From positions 62,001 to 126,000 of the forward strand of contig JAHCHY010000009.1 in NCBI GenBank assembly GCA_026129485.1: 64,000 bases of DNA. Direction: 5' to 3'. Below the pieces are notes generated by a model, which saw nothing but the letters and a program-made list of their open reading frames with translations, was not told the DNA's origin and did no database searches. Position 1 is the stretch's first letter, and each line of letters opens with the position of its first letter. Source of the DNA: Cyclobacteriaceae bacterium (GTDB taxonomy: Bacteria > Bacteroidota > Bacteroidia > Cytophagales > Cyclobacteriaceae). Of this stretch, positions 16,976 through 25,556 are shown in pieces. A program made the position numbers and the translations under genes.

Positions 16976-18067
16976 ATGAATATTTTGCTCATCACACAGG
17001 AAGATTACCTGGCCGGTTCAACTTTTTCGGTGTCGTACCTGGCCAAGGCGCTTGCTGCGCGGGGCAATAAGGTGTACGTGGCGGCAAGAGAAAATTCGAT
17101 GTTGCATGAATTAGTTTCTGACAGCGCTGAAGTAATATTCCTGCCGCTTACTATCCGGTCGCGGTTTGACCGTAAGGCTATCCGGTTACTGAGGTCGTGG
17201 GCAGATAATTATCATCTGGATGTGATCAATGCACAATCCAGTAAAGACCGGTACATTACCATTTTTGCACGCATATTTTACGGAGTTAAGGCAAAGCTCT
17301 TCCATACCCGCAGGCAATACCCGATGAGCGCAGGAGGTTTTTTGCAGCGTAAGCTGTACGTATCCGGCACCGATAAAATTATTATGATCAGCCACGAGCT
17401 AAAGCGCATTTTTATTCAGAAAGGTTTCCCGGCCCATCACCTGCAGGTTATTCATAACGGAATACCGGCTTCGCGCTATACACAGTGGAGCGAGGAAGAA
17501 GTGGCAAGATTACGCGGGCAGCATGGCATTAAGCCCGGGGATATTGTGATTGGAAGCATTGCCCGCCTGAAACGGCAGGAACAGATTCTGAAAGCGCTGG
17601 CCTTGCTTAACCGGCCGGAAATAAAAGTCTTGTTTGTAGGCATTACGGAAGGACACTTTGATTCGCTTTGCCGCGAGCTTAACCTCGAAAACCAGGTAAT
17701 GTACAGTGGTGCAGTTAAAGCCGAAGCAGTGCTCAATTATTACAGGCTGCTAACCATAAATGTGCTGGCATCTACTATTGATGGGTTCGGCTTGGTCCTG
17801 CTGGAAGCCATGGCGATGGGAGTTCCGGTAGTGGCAACCCGCTTTGGCGGAATAGTAGATGTAGTTCGCCATAACGAGAACGGATTGTTGTTTGATGATG
17901 ATGACATTGAAACGCTTGCCAGCCAGTTAACATTGTTGGTCAGTAATGAGCCGCTTCGAAAACAATTGATTGCACAAGGTTATAAAACAGCCTATGAAGA
18001 ATTCAGCATAGAAAAGACCGCAGCCAACTATGAAGCATTCTTTCAACAACAGTTAGATCAGGCCTGA
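16976..18067 (+). CDS. Glycosyltransferase family 4 protein
   Basis: A 363-residue GT-B fold glycosyltransferase. The N-terminal half has LITQEDYLAGSTFSVSYLAKAL and the acceptor-side domain. The C-terminal half has the GT4 nucleotide-sugar site: GSIARLKRQEQILKALALL, then LASTIDGFGLVLLEAMAMG (the E-x7-E region) and GVPVVATRFGGIVDVV. It probably adds a sugar from a nucleotide donor to a cell-surface glycan or lipid. No other glycan genes are adjacent, so the acceptor is unknown. A TAGTTTTG box ends five bases before the ATG but is too close to be its promoter. Confidence 0.88.
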   Translation: MNILLITQEDYLAGSTFSVSYLAKALAARGNKVYVAARENSMLHELVSDSAEVIFLPLTIRSRFDRKAIRLLRSWADNYHLDVINAQSSKDRYITIFARIFYGVKAKLFHTRRQYPMSAGGFLQRKLYVSGTDKIIMISHELKRIFIQKGFPAHHLQVIHNGIPASRYTQWSEEEVARLRGQHGIKPGDIVIGSIARLKRQEQILKALALLNRPEIKVLFVGITEGHFDSLCRELNLENQVMYSGAVKAEAVLNYYRLLTINVLASTIDGFGLVLLEAMAMGVPVVATRFGGIVDVVRHNENGLLFDDDDIETLASQLTLLVSNEPLRKQLIAQGYKTAYEEFSIEKTAANYEAFFQQQLDQA

Positions 18068-18185
18068 AACCATCTTGCGTTGGTTTTTATCCGCATAACG
18101 GTATTTTTTAGCCTTTAAGTTGACATTCATCATGTAGATGGCTCGGTACTGTCTGCTATCTTCGCGCAAAATTAAATCTCTCAGA

Positions 18186-19268
18186 ATGAAAGTTTTATCG
18201 ATACTTGTTGTGGCTTGTTTTACCAATGCAGCATTTGCGCAGCCAACAGGGGCCCAACCTTCCCAAATTCATTATCCGCAAGAATCGCATCTGAAAAATG
18301 TGCGGCAATTAACGTTTGGAGGCGATAATGCAGAAGCGTACTGGAGTTTTGACGGGAAGAAAGTAAGCTTTCAGTCCAATTACCTGCAATGGGGCTTAGC
18401 CTGCGACCAGATTTTTTATATGCCTGTTGAGGGTCTTGATCTGAGCATAAAAGGTTCAAAGCCGCCTTTGGTAAGCACGGGTTTAGGCCGTACAACGTGC
18501 GCGTACTTTATGCCGGGCGATAAAACCATTTTATTTGGATCGACACACCTGGGAGGAAGCGAATGCCCCAGAGATCCGGGCCGCGCACCGGGCGGCAAAT
18601 ACCTGTGGCCGATTTATGATACGTACGATATTTTTGTTTCCGATCTGAAAGGAAAGATAAAAAAGCAACTCACCAACACCCCGGGCTATGATGCCGAAGC
18701 AACGGTATCGCCCAAAGGCGATAAGATCGTATTTACCTCTACCCGCAATGGTGATCTGGATTTATACGTTATGGATATTGACGGAAAGAATGTAAAGCAG
18801 ATTACACATGAGCTGGGTTACGATGGCGGAGCGTTCTTTTCACCTGATGGCACCAAATTAGTATTTCGTTCATCGCGGCCAAAAACAGAAGAAGCAAAGC
18901 AGGAATACTTAGACTATCTGAAGCAGGGTTTGGTAGCGCCTACCGAAATGGAGATTTATACCTGCAACGTGGATGGCAGCGACCTGAAACAAATTACCAA
19001 TCTGGGCAAAGCCAACTGGGCGCCATTCTATCACCCATCAGGTAAAAAAATATTATTCAGCTCTAATCATAACAGCCCGCGCGGATTTCAGTTTAATATC
19101 TTCATGATTAATGAAGATGGAACCGGCCTGGAACAGATCACGTACGATAGCGTGTTCGATTCGTTCCCGATGTTTTCACCGGATGGAAAGAAACTGATCT
19201 TCTCCAGCAACCGGAACAACAACGGCACCCGCGATACGAACCTGTTTGTAGCGGATTGGGTGGATTGA
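18186..19268 (+). CDS. Secreted TolB-like WD40/PD40 beta-propeller protein
   Basis: The start is placed at the ATG at 18186, which opens a signal peptide (MKVLSILVVACFTNAAFAQ); the open frame extends 16 codons upstream without reason. The ~360-residue product contains repeated PD40/TolB motifs: AEATVSPKGDKIVFTSTRNG, FFSPDGTKLVFRSSR, FYHPSGKKILFSSNHN and MFSPDGKKLIFSSNRN. These make a beta-propeller in the periplasm or on the outer surface. Bacteroidetes have many such proteins, often as peptidase partners or sensors. No catalytic domain is present. The repeat after the stop codon is listed separately. Confidence 0.85.
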   Translation: MKVLSILVVACFTNAAFAQPTGAQPSQIHYPQESHLKNVRQLTFGGDNAEAYWSFDGKKVSFQSNYLQWGLACDQIFYMPVEGLDLSIKGSKPPLVSTGLGRTTCAYFMPGDKTILFGSTHLGGSECPRDPGRAPGGKYLWPIYDTYDIFVSDLKGKIKKQLTNTPGYDAEATVSPKGDKIVFTSTRNGDLDLYVMDIDGKNVKQITHELGYDGGAFFSPDGTKLVFRSSRPKTEEAKQEYLDYLKQGLVAPTEMEIYTCNVDGSDLKQITNLGKANWAPFYHPSGKKILFSSNHNSPRGFQFNIFMINEDGTGLEQITYDSVFDSFPMFSPDGKKLIFSSNRNNNGTRDTNLFVADWVD

Positions 19269-19352
19269 TGACTGGCTGGTTGATAGTTACTAGTTGTTGG
19301 TTGCTTGTTACGGGCAAACTACCAGCAACCAGCAACGAGTAGCCAGTTACCA
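19269..19352. repeat. Intergenic word-repeat element (GTTGGTTGC / CCAGCAACC words)
   Basis: Words such as GACTGGCTGGTTG, GTTGTTGGTTGCTTGTTAC on the left and CTACCAGCAACCAGCAACG, AGCCAGTTACC on the right form an imperfect hairpin. It starts directly after the TolB-like stop codon and ends at the stop of the convergent transporter. It shares ACCAGCAACGA with the element at 31520-31620. Confidence 0.65.
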
Positions 19353-20786
19353 TTAAATCAGGTTCTCGATTCCGAAAAACTTCTCAAGGATTATAATTAC
19401 GGAAAGAAACCCGAGCAGGCCAGGCGCTATCCATTTTATGGTTACATGCAGATACCTGCGCACACCGGATGCCAGGTATTTCTCGTTACCATGCGCCAGT
19501 TCCGCGTCCATATTGGCAATTCCCCACCTGCGTCCTATAAAGATGCACATCAGGCAGCCGCCAACCGTTAAGCAGATATCGCTCATGTCGGCAATGAAGG
19601 TGAGAAAATCCTGGCCGCGGTAGAATGCGAGCTTATTCAAGCCTTCAACCATACCCTGGCTTACCATGCTGGGCAGTCCGCAAACAAATATGACTAAGGC
19701 CATTATCCACACCACGCGCTTGCGGTTATATTTTTTCTGATCTACTAAGTAGGCGACCGGCACTTCCAGCAACGAAATGGTTGAAGTAAGCGCGGCAAAG
19801 CATACCAGCAGGAAAAACGAGCCCCCCACTATGCGCCCCAGCACAGGCCCCATCTCGTGAAAGATCTGCGGAAGCACAATGAAAATCAGGGGCGGTCCTG
19901 AAGTTCCGATTTCCTGCGGGTCGATGTTGAGCTTGAATGCAAGGAAGTGAACCAACGGAAATACCATCAGTCCTGAAAAAAAAGCCACAGAAGTATCGGC
20001 AACAGAAATTACAGCGGCCGATGAAGTAACATTTTCTTTCTTGCCCAGGTACGAGCCGTAAGTGATCAATGCACCCATTCCCAGCGAAAGCGAAAAGAAG
20101 GCTTGCTTCAGACCGTCTACAATAGTTTGGATTTTTAGCTCGCTGAAATCGGGTACTAAGTAAAACTTAACCCCCGAAAATGCATTGGGAAGCGTAAGGC
20201 TGTAAACAATAATACCAAGCAGAATTGCATAAAGTGCCGGCATCATGATTTTATTGGAAGCCTCAATTCCTTTCTGAATGCCCTGCGCAACAATTACAGC
20301 GGTAAAAACCATGAACACGAGCGAGAACACTAAGTTAGAGTTAGCGAATCCCTGCACACTGCTCACATTGACAATATCATTCACGAACTCACCGAAGAAC
20401 GCACCGAAATTCTGCTCGTTAAGCAAGTCGCCAAAAGAAATATGCAGGAAGTATCCGAAAGCCCATCCGGCCACTACATTATAAAAAGATAATATCAGGA
20501 TGCCGGCTACAATTCCAAACAATCCGAGGTAACCCCATTTCTTTCCGCCTAATTTGGAATAAGAGCCGAATGCATCACTGTTGGCCGCGCGCCCGATAGC
20601 GATCTCGCCCACCATAACCGGGAAGCACAGCAAAAGAATACAGCACAGGTAAACCACCAGGAAAATGGCCCCCCCGTTTTCTCCGGCCAGGTAAGGGAAA
20701 CGCCAGATATTACCCAGCCCCACTGCAGAACCCGCTGCAGCCAAAATGAATCCGATACGTCCGGAGAAACTACCCCTGTTTGCCAT
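19353..20786 (-). CDS. Sodium-dependent transporter, NSS/SNF family
   Basis: A 477-residue, 11-12 segment membrane protein. The N-terminal FSGRIGFILAAAGSAVGLGNIWRFPY is the sodium- and substrate-binding segment of neurotransmitter:sodium symporters (LeuT type). ISFGDLLN, SLSLGMGALITYGSYLGKK and the charged GVRRYLHVTIKW near the C-terminus support it. It probably co-transports Na+ with amino acids across the inner membrane. The substrate cannot be read from the sequence. It is divergent from the 20910 gene. Confidence 0.92.
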   Translation of the reverse strand: MANRGSFSGRIGFILAAAGSAVGLGNIWRFPYLAGENGGAIFLVVYLCCILLLCFPVMVGEIAIGRAANSDAFGSYSKLGGKKWGYLGLFGIVAGILILSFYNVVAGWAFGYFLHISFGDLLNEQNFGAFFGEFVNDIVNVSSVQGFANSNLVFSLVFMVFTAVIVAQGIQKGIEASNKIMMPALYAILLGIIVYSLTLPNAFSGVKFYLVPDFSELKIQTIVDGLKQAFFSLSLGMGALITYGSYLGKKENVTSSAAVISVADTSVAFFSGLMVFPLVHFLAFKLNIDPQEIGTSGPPLIFIVLPQIFHEMGPVLGRIVGGSFFLLVCFAALTSTISLLEVPVAYLVDQKKYNRKRVVWIMALVIFVCGLPSMVSQGMVEGLNKLAFYRGQDFLTFIADMSDICLTVGGCLMCIFIGRRWGIANMDAELAHGNEKYLASGVRRYLHVTIKWIAPGLLGFLSVIIILEKFFGIENLI

Positions 20787-20909
20787 AGATTAGCTTTAGA
20801 TCAATTCGTGCAAAATATAACCTTAAACTAAAATTATCAAAAAAGGCGTTTCACTTAGTGGCTCAGTGCTTATCTTAGCAAGTCTTTGTGAGCAAGAAAC
20901 TTTAGTGCG

Positions 20910-22337
20910 ATGGAAGAAAAGAAACTCACCACCCAGGAGAAGGCGTTACGAATCAACCTTAGTAAAAGCATCTACGGCTCGTTTGCCGAAATTGGAGCGG
21001 GGCAGGAGGTGGCAGCCAATTTTTTTAAAGTAGGCGGGGCCTCCGGAACAATAGCCAAGACCATGTCGGCTTACGACATGAAATTCAGCGATGCGATTTA
21101 TGGCGTATGCGACCGGTACGTATGTGAAGACCGGCTCATCCAGATGCTGAATCATGAATATGGCTTATTGCCGGAACGGTTGCAGCATCGCATAGCCGAC
21201 ACGCGATTCTTCGCTTTTGCGGATACAGTGGAGATTCTGAATTACGAACGCACCAACCAGGGCCACGGCTGGATCGGGTTACGATTTCAGTTGCGGCCTG
21301 AAGGCCCTTATAATGATTGCGTGGTGCACGTGAAGCTGCTGGACAATGATCCGCTGCAACAGCAGGTATCGTTGGGCATACTGGGCGTAAACATGGTTTA
21401 CGGTTGTATGATCATCAAAGACCCGGAGGCCATCATCAACTCATTGCTGGATGGGCTGACTGCCCGCAGGATGGAAGTAGATATGTTCCGTCTCGTTGGT
21501 CCTGACTTTGAGCACGTGGACAACCGGCTGATGGCATTAAAGCTGGTGAAGAACGGGCTTACCAAAGTGGCTATGTTTGGGCCGGATGGTTCGGTGATGC
21601 AGCCCTCGGAAGCTTTGTACAAAAAGAATGTGCTGGTGCTGCGTGGCCGCTTCAGGCCGGTAACGCATGTAAATGTAGATATGCTGCTAACCTCGCGCAA
21701 GCGGTTTAAGCAAGAACCGGATGTGGACAAAAACCGTATGCTGGTGCTAACCGAGCTTACGCTGAGCGATCTGAGCGCGGATGGCCAGATCGATGAAAAA
21801 GATTTCCTTTATCGTGCGGATATTATTTGTTCGCTGGGGCAAACCGTCCTGGTATCAAACTACTTCGAATACTATCGCCTGGTAGATTACTTTTCGCGCA
21901 TAACGCGCGGTAAAAAGATCGGGCTTGTATTGGGTATTTATGCCTTGCTGAAAATTTTTGAAGAAAAAACTTACGATAACCTGCGCGGAGGAATACTCGA
22001 AAGCTTTGCCCCGTTGTTCGGAACGAATGTAAAGCTCTACATCTATCCTTCCTTACGCCCGGGCTCTGATCAATTATTTACGCTGGCGGATTTTGAGCAG
22101 GAGCTTCCTGCCAACCTGCGGGGATTGTTCCGTTACCTGCTGGATAACAACAAGCTGGAGGACATCCGGAATGCGAACGTAAGCAACCTGCACATCATTT
22201 CAGATAATGTGCTTGCCATGATCCGCAAAGGCGAAGCCGGTTGGGAAAAATTTGTGCCTACCAAAGTAAGCGAAGCCATCAAGGCCAACGGCTTTTTCGA
22301 TTTCCCGGTTACGGGCCAGGAAAAAGAATTGGCCTGA
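20910..22337 (+). CDS. Conserved protein of unknown function (soluble, 475 residues)
   Basis: A 475-residue protein with no signal peptide or membrane segments. It has very regular features: NLSKSIYGSFAEIGAGQEVA, FKVGGASGTIAKTMSAYDM, FSDAIYG, LGVNMVYGCM and HIISDNVLAMIRKGE. I recognise this as a strongly conserved protein of Bacteroidetes and some other phyla that carries inconsistent automatic names (for example nicotinate-nucleotide adenylyltransferase or TonB-dependent receptor). Neither name fits: there is no HxGH nucleotidyltransferase motif at the N-terminus and no barrel. Function unknown. It lies between two sodium symporters, convergent with the second (five-base gap). Confidence 0.85.
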   Translation: MEEKKLTTQEKALRINLSKSIYGSFAEIGAGQEVAANFFKVGGASGTIAKTMSAYDMKFSDAIYGVCDRYVCEDRLIQMLNHEYGLLPERLQHRIADTRFFAFADTVEILNYERTNQGHGWIGLRFQLRPEGPYNDCVVHVKLLDNDPLQQQVSLGILGVNMVYGCMIIKDPEAIINSLLDGLTARRMEVDMFRLVGPDFEHVDNRLMALKLVKNGLTKVAMFGPDGSVMQPSEALYKKNVLVLRGRFRPVTHVNVDMLLTSRKRFKQEPDVDKNRMLVLTELTLSDLSADGQIDEKDFLYRADIICSLGQTVLVSNYFEYYRLVDYFSRITRGKKIGLVLGIYALLKIFEEKTYDNLRGGILESFAPLFGTNVKLYIYPSLRPGSDQLFTLADFEQELPANLRGLFRYLLDNNKLEDIRNANVSNLHIISDNVLAMIRKGEAGWEKFVPTKVSEAIKANGFFDFPVTGQEKELA

Positions 22338-22342
22338 GCGTT

Positions 22343-23752
22343 TTACAGCAAACCCTGCTGCTTCATTCGCGCGAAGTATGAGCGCGCTTCCTTCAATACC
22401 TTGGGGGCAAGAATAAAGCCCGAAACCATAGTAGGGAAAGCCATCAGGGCGTAAGCCACATCAATGATGTTCATCACATCCGACATAGACAGGATTGCGC
22501 CCAGCACGATGGTAACCAAGTAAAAGTAATTATAGTACCGCCCGGCTTTTGCCCCGGCCAGGAAGCTCATGGCCTTGTTGCCATAATAGCTGTAGGAGAA
22601 CAACGAGGTAATGGCAAAGAAAAAGGCGCAGACCAGCAGCAGATACTTGCCCGTTAAACCCAATGAGCTTTCAAATGCTGTAGAAGTAAGCGTAACGCCA
22701 TTGGCGCCTGATGTTTGCCACACATCGGTAACCAGGATAGCCAGTGCGGTTAAAGTACAAACCAGTAATGTATCAATAGCGGGGCTCATCATGGAAACAA
22801 GACCTTCGCGAATGGGCTCTGTACTTTTGGATGCACCCAATGCCATAGGGGCAGTACCGATACCGGCTTCGTTGGAGAAAGATGCCCTGCGTACACCGGT
22901 TACAATCAAGCCGCCTATAATACCACCCAAAGCAGGCTCGCCCCTGTAGTGATTGGCAGCAAATGCATCGGTAATCACCATCCATAAATAATGCGGTACA
23001 TCGGCTATGTTCATAACTAATATGGCAAACACACAAAGAAAATAAAGCACAATCATAAGCGGAACCATTTTGCCGGCCCACTTACCAATGCGTTGAATAC
23101 CCCCGATAATGACAACAGCAGAAACGACCATGAGCACGAAGCCGATAATGAACTTTGGCGTGGAAATAGTGTAACCTAAAAAACCGAATGTTGCGCTTTT
23201 AATACTTTCTGAGGTTACGCCAATGTCGATAATAACCTGTGTAAGCTGATTGGCCTGAAAAATAGGAAGGCAGCCAACCATAGCGCACAAGCAAAACAAA
23301 ACCGCCAGCGGGTAATAGGCTTTGCTCAATGCTTCGCGAATAACATACATCGGGCCACCCTGCACCTGGCCTGCAGAATCTTTACCACGATACATAACCG
23401 ATAGTGAGCTGGTGAAGAAGTTAGTGGCCATGCCCACAATGGCGGTAACCCACATCCAGAACAAGGCACCGGGCCCGCCAATGGAAATGGCTGCAGCCAC
23501 TCCGGCAATATTACCCATACCTACTGTTGAGGCAAGCGCGGTGGACAGCGCTTCGTATGCGTTGATCTGGCCGGGATCATTCGGATTGTTAAACTTGCCA
23601 CGCAGGATGGCTATGGCATGACCGAAATATTTATAAGGAATAAACCGTGAGTACAGGAAAAAGAATAACCCACCGAGGATCAATAAAAATAATACCGGTG
23701 TCCATACACCAGTGGCTACATTGGCAATCAGGTTACTTAGCTCTTCACTCAT
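22343..23752 (-). CDS. Alanine/glycine:cation symporter (AGCS family)
   Basis: A 469-residue multi-pass inner-membrane protein of the AGCS family. Family phrases are STALASTVGMGNIAGVAAAI, GGPGALFWMWVTAIVGMATN, GGPMYVIREAL and VRRASFSNEAGIGTAPMALG. It should import alanine or glycine with Na+ or H+. Length is typical. A 17-base palindrome (23754-23770) lies directly upstream of the ATG. Its gene follows the agmatinase-family gene on the same strand, 84 bases away. Confidence 0.93.
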   Translation of the reverse strand: MSEELSNLIANVATGVWTPVLFLLILGGLFFFLYSRFIPYKYFGHAIAILRGKFNNPNDPGQINAYEALSTALASTVGMGNIAGVAAAISIGGPGALFWMWVTAIVGMATNFFTSSLSVMYRGKDSAGQVQGGPMYVIREALSKAYYPLAVLFCLCAMVGCLPIFQANQLTQVIIDIGVTSESIKSATFGFLGYTISTPKFIIGFVLMVVSAVVIIGGIQRIGKWAGKMVPLMIVLYFLCVFAILVMNIADVPHYLWMVITDAFAANHYRGEPALGGIIGGLIVTGVRRASFSNEAGIGTAPMALGASKSTEPIREGLVSMMSPAIDTLLVCTLTALAILVTDVWQTSGANGVTLTSTAFESSLGLTGKYLLLVCAFFFAITSLFSYSYYGNKAMSFLAGAKAGRYYNYFYLVTIVLGAILSMSDVMNIIDVAYALMAFPTMVSGFILAPKVLKEARSYFARMKQQGLL

Positions 23753-23753
23753 T

Positions 23754-23770
23754 CGCTTAAGGCTTAAGCG
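23754..23770 (-). promoter_or_regulatory. Perfect palindrome at the start of the AGCS gene
   Basis: CGCTTAAG-G-CTTAAGCG is a perfect 8-bp inverted repeat with one central base, one base upstream of the AGCS ATG. On the minus strand it is preceded by a TATACTTTAG stretch that could be a -7 element. It may be an operator, or an RNA hairpin that limits access to the start codon. No T-tract follows, so it is not a terminator. Confidence 0.4.
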
Positions 23771-23836
23771 GCTAAAGTATAAAATAAATCCCGAACCTGG
23801 CTAATCTGATTTGCTACCGGCAGTTACCTGTCGGAT

Positions 23837-24853
23837 TTACTCCCGGTGCGAAGCAATCGTGTACTGCGACAGCTCCCACAAAACACGCGCACCCACATTC
23901 GCATCCCATTCATGCGGGCTAACTTCACACAAATCGAAACCAATAATTTTTCGGCCGGATTTTACAACCTGCCTGATCAGGTAAACGGCCTGGTCAAACT
24001 CAAGCCCACCGGGTACGGGCGTGCCGGTATTGGGGCATAATGATGGATTGAGCACATCAATATCAAAGCTGATGTACACCTGTTGCGGCACCTCATGAAT
24101 GATCTTGTCGCAGATCTGTTTCCAGGTAGCGCCTTCTGCAAGCTGGGTTTTAAGATCGGGATCAAAAAATGTTTTAACCCTGCCCGCAGCCCGTTGCATC
24201 ATTAGGTTTTCTTCTTCACAGTAATCGCGAATGCCAACCTGTACAATGCGTGCAATCGCAGGCAGCTTCAGCGCGTTGAACATAATGGATGCGTGTGAGT
24301 ACGTAAAGCCTTCGTAGGCTTTGCGCAGATCGGCATGGGCATCCAGATGGAGCACTCCGAAGCGCTCGTATTTTTCGGCAAGCGCTCTTAACAAGCCAAG
24401 CGGTGTGCTGTGGTCGCCACCTAATACAGCTACCAGCTTGCCTGCCCGCAACAGGTTCTGCGCCTGGCTCTTTACAAAAATGTTCAGGTTCTCGCAGGCT
24501 TCATTTATCCTGGTGGTAATCACTTTTCCGGCACCCGGCTCCAATCCGCTTTCAAGCGATTGAATGTGTGTATGCGCCAGGCTTCTCAGGCTTTTGCTTT
24601 CAGCGCCAAGATCGTGTGATATAGCTTGCATGGTAACCGGTATGTTCCATGCTTCCGGTATGTAATGATGGAACAGATCAACCTGGTTCGATGCTTTCAG
24701 CACTGCAGCGGGCGCACCGGCTGTGCCTTCCCGGAAGGTTACGGTTACTTCCCACGGTACAGGTAATACAACAAGCCCGGCCGTTTCCGGTTCAACCGGC
24801 AGGCCAAATAATTTTCCGTGCAGGCCGGGGCCGTTATGATCAAATGTGCTCAT
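23837..24853 (-). CDS. Agmatinase/arginase family ureohydrolase
   Basis: A 338-residue ureohydrolase with the binuclear manganese site: GGDHST, LHLDAHADLRKAY and YISFDIDVLNPSLCP. Conserved SHEWDANV-like sequence (EVSPHEWDANVGARV) ends the domain. Members hydrolyse guanidino compounds (agmatine, arginine, formimidoylglutamate). The residues that decide between these cannot be assigned with confidence here, and no hut or polyamine genes are adjacent. The last four bases of the SixA-like gene region overlap its start (24850-24853), so the two are probably co-transcribed. Confidence 0.88.
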   Translation of the reverse strand: MSTFDHNGPGLHGKLFGLPVEPETAGLVVLPVPWEVTVTFREGTAGAPAAVLKASNQVDLFHHYIPEAWNIPVTMQAISHDLGAESKSLRSLAHTHIQSLESGLEPGAGKVITTRINEACENLNIFVKSQAQNLLRAGKLVAVLGGDHSTPLGLLRALAEKYERFGVLHLDAHADLRKAYEGFTYSHASIMFNALKLPAIARIVQVGIRDYCEEENLMMQRAAGRVKTFFDPDLKTQLAEGATWKQICDKIIHEVPQQVYISFDIDVLNPSLCPNTGTPVPGGLEFDQAVYLIRQVVKSGRKIIGFDLCEVSPHEWDANVGARVLWELSQYTIASHRE

Positions 24854-25341
24854 GGCTCGTGCGGATGAAAGGCATATTCAAATGTAGCGGTACCGGCTGA
24901 TAGTTGTTGCCAGGTTGTATCGAAGCGCAGGGCAATCAGCTCCCCGGTGTTCATAGCCCTGATGCGATTGTTGGACGCAAGATAGTTATGCAGATCTACC
25001 ACGGCAGGGTAGTGCCCCGTCAGCATTGCTTCTGTAATGGTATCGGGCAACCGGGTAAGTAACTTCAACAGGGCCGGCACATCACCATTATATATAGAGC
25101 GCTCAAATTGTATTTCGGGTTCCGGTGTAAGCTGCTTGGCGATCAGCAGGCTGGTTTGCTTTGTGCGCAACGCAGGGCTCGATAAAATTAAATTAATATT
25201 AGAATTCTTTTGTTTCAGAAATTCTCCCACGTGTTTGCTCACGGCTTCCCCATCGGGCGTAAGCGCACGCTGCTCATCCGGTATGGATAGGCTTCCGGTT
25301 ACGGCTTGCGCATGCCTGAGCAGATATAATTTTCGCAACAT
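24850..25341 (-). CDS. SixA-like histidine phosphatase
   Basis: The start is placed at the ATG ending at 25341 (MLRKLYLLRHAQAV); the open frame extends 35 codons further upstream but the phosphatase motif begins here. The RHA motif gives the phosphohistidine nucleophile. LILSSPALRTKQTSLL supplies the second arginine region and MLTGHYPAVVDL the second catalytic histidine. With 163 residues it matches SixA/small phosphoglycerate-mutase-like proteins that dephosphorylate phosphohistidine or small phosphoesters. The substrate is not known. The 215-base gap to topA holds divergent promoters. Confidence 0.88.
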   Translation of the reverse strand: MLRKLYLLRHAQAVTGSLSIPDEQRALTPDGEAVSKHVGEFLKQKNSNINLILSSPALRTKQTSLLIAKQLTPEPEIQFERSIYNGDVPALLKLLTRLPDTITEAMLTGHYPAVVDLHNYLASNNRIRAMNTGELIALRFDTTWQQLSAGTATFEYAFHPHEP

Positions 25342-25505
25342 AGACGCAAAATTAAGTGTGTAATAGATTTTTTTTAAAAAGTATCCACAACTTGTTGTTC
25401 CGGAACGCAAAATCGTGGTAATCATATTGGTTAACCCGATTTTCACGCGCCCTATTTTTATTCGAAAAGGTACATCTTCAAGGTACAGCGGGGCATATCA
25501 AGACT

Positions 25506-25533
25506 TTTGTTTTTAAAAATTTACAGATATTTG
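25506..25533 (+). promoter_or_regulatory. Candidate topA promoter
   Basis: TTTG (25506-25509), an 18-base spacer and TATTTG (25528-25533) resemble the Bacteroidetes promoter pattern (TTTG, ~19, TAnnTTTG, here shortened by two bases). It ends 23 bases before the topA ATG. Confidence 0.45.
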
Positions 25534-25556
25534 ACGCCATCGACTAAAATTCAGGC

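Noticed and set aside
18138..18185. Earlier start for the TolB-like protein.
   Set aside because: The added residues precede a perfectly normal signal peptide and are not expected.
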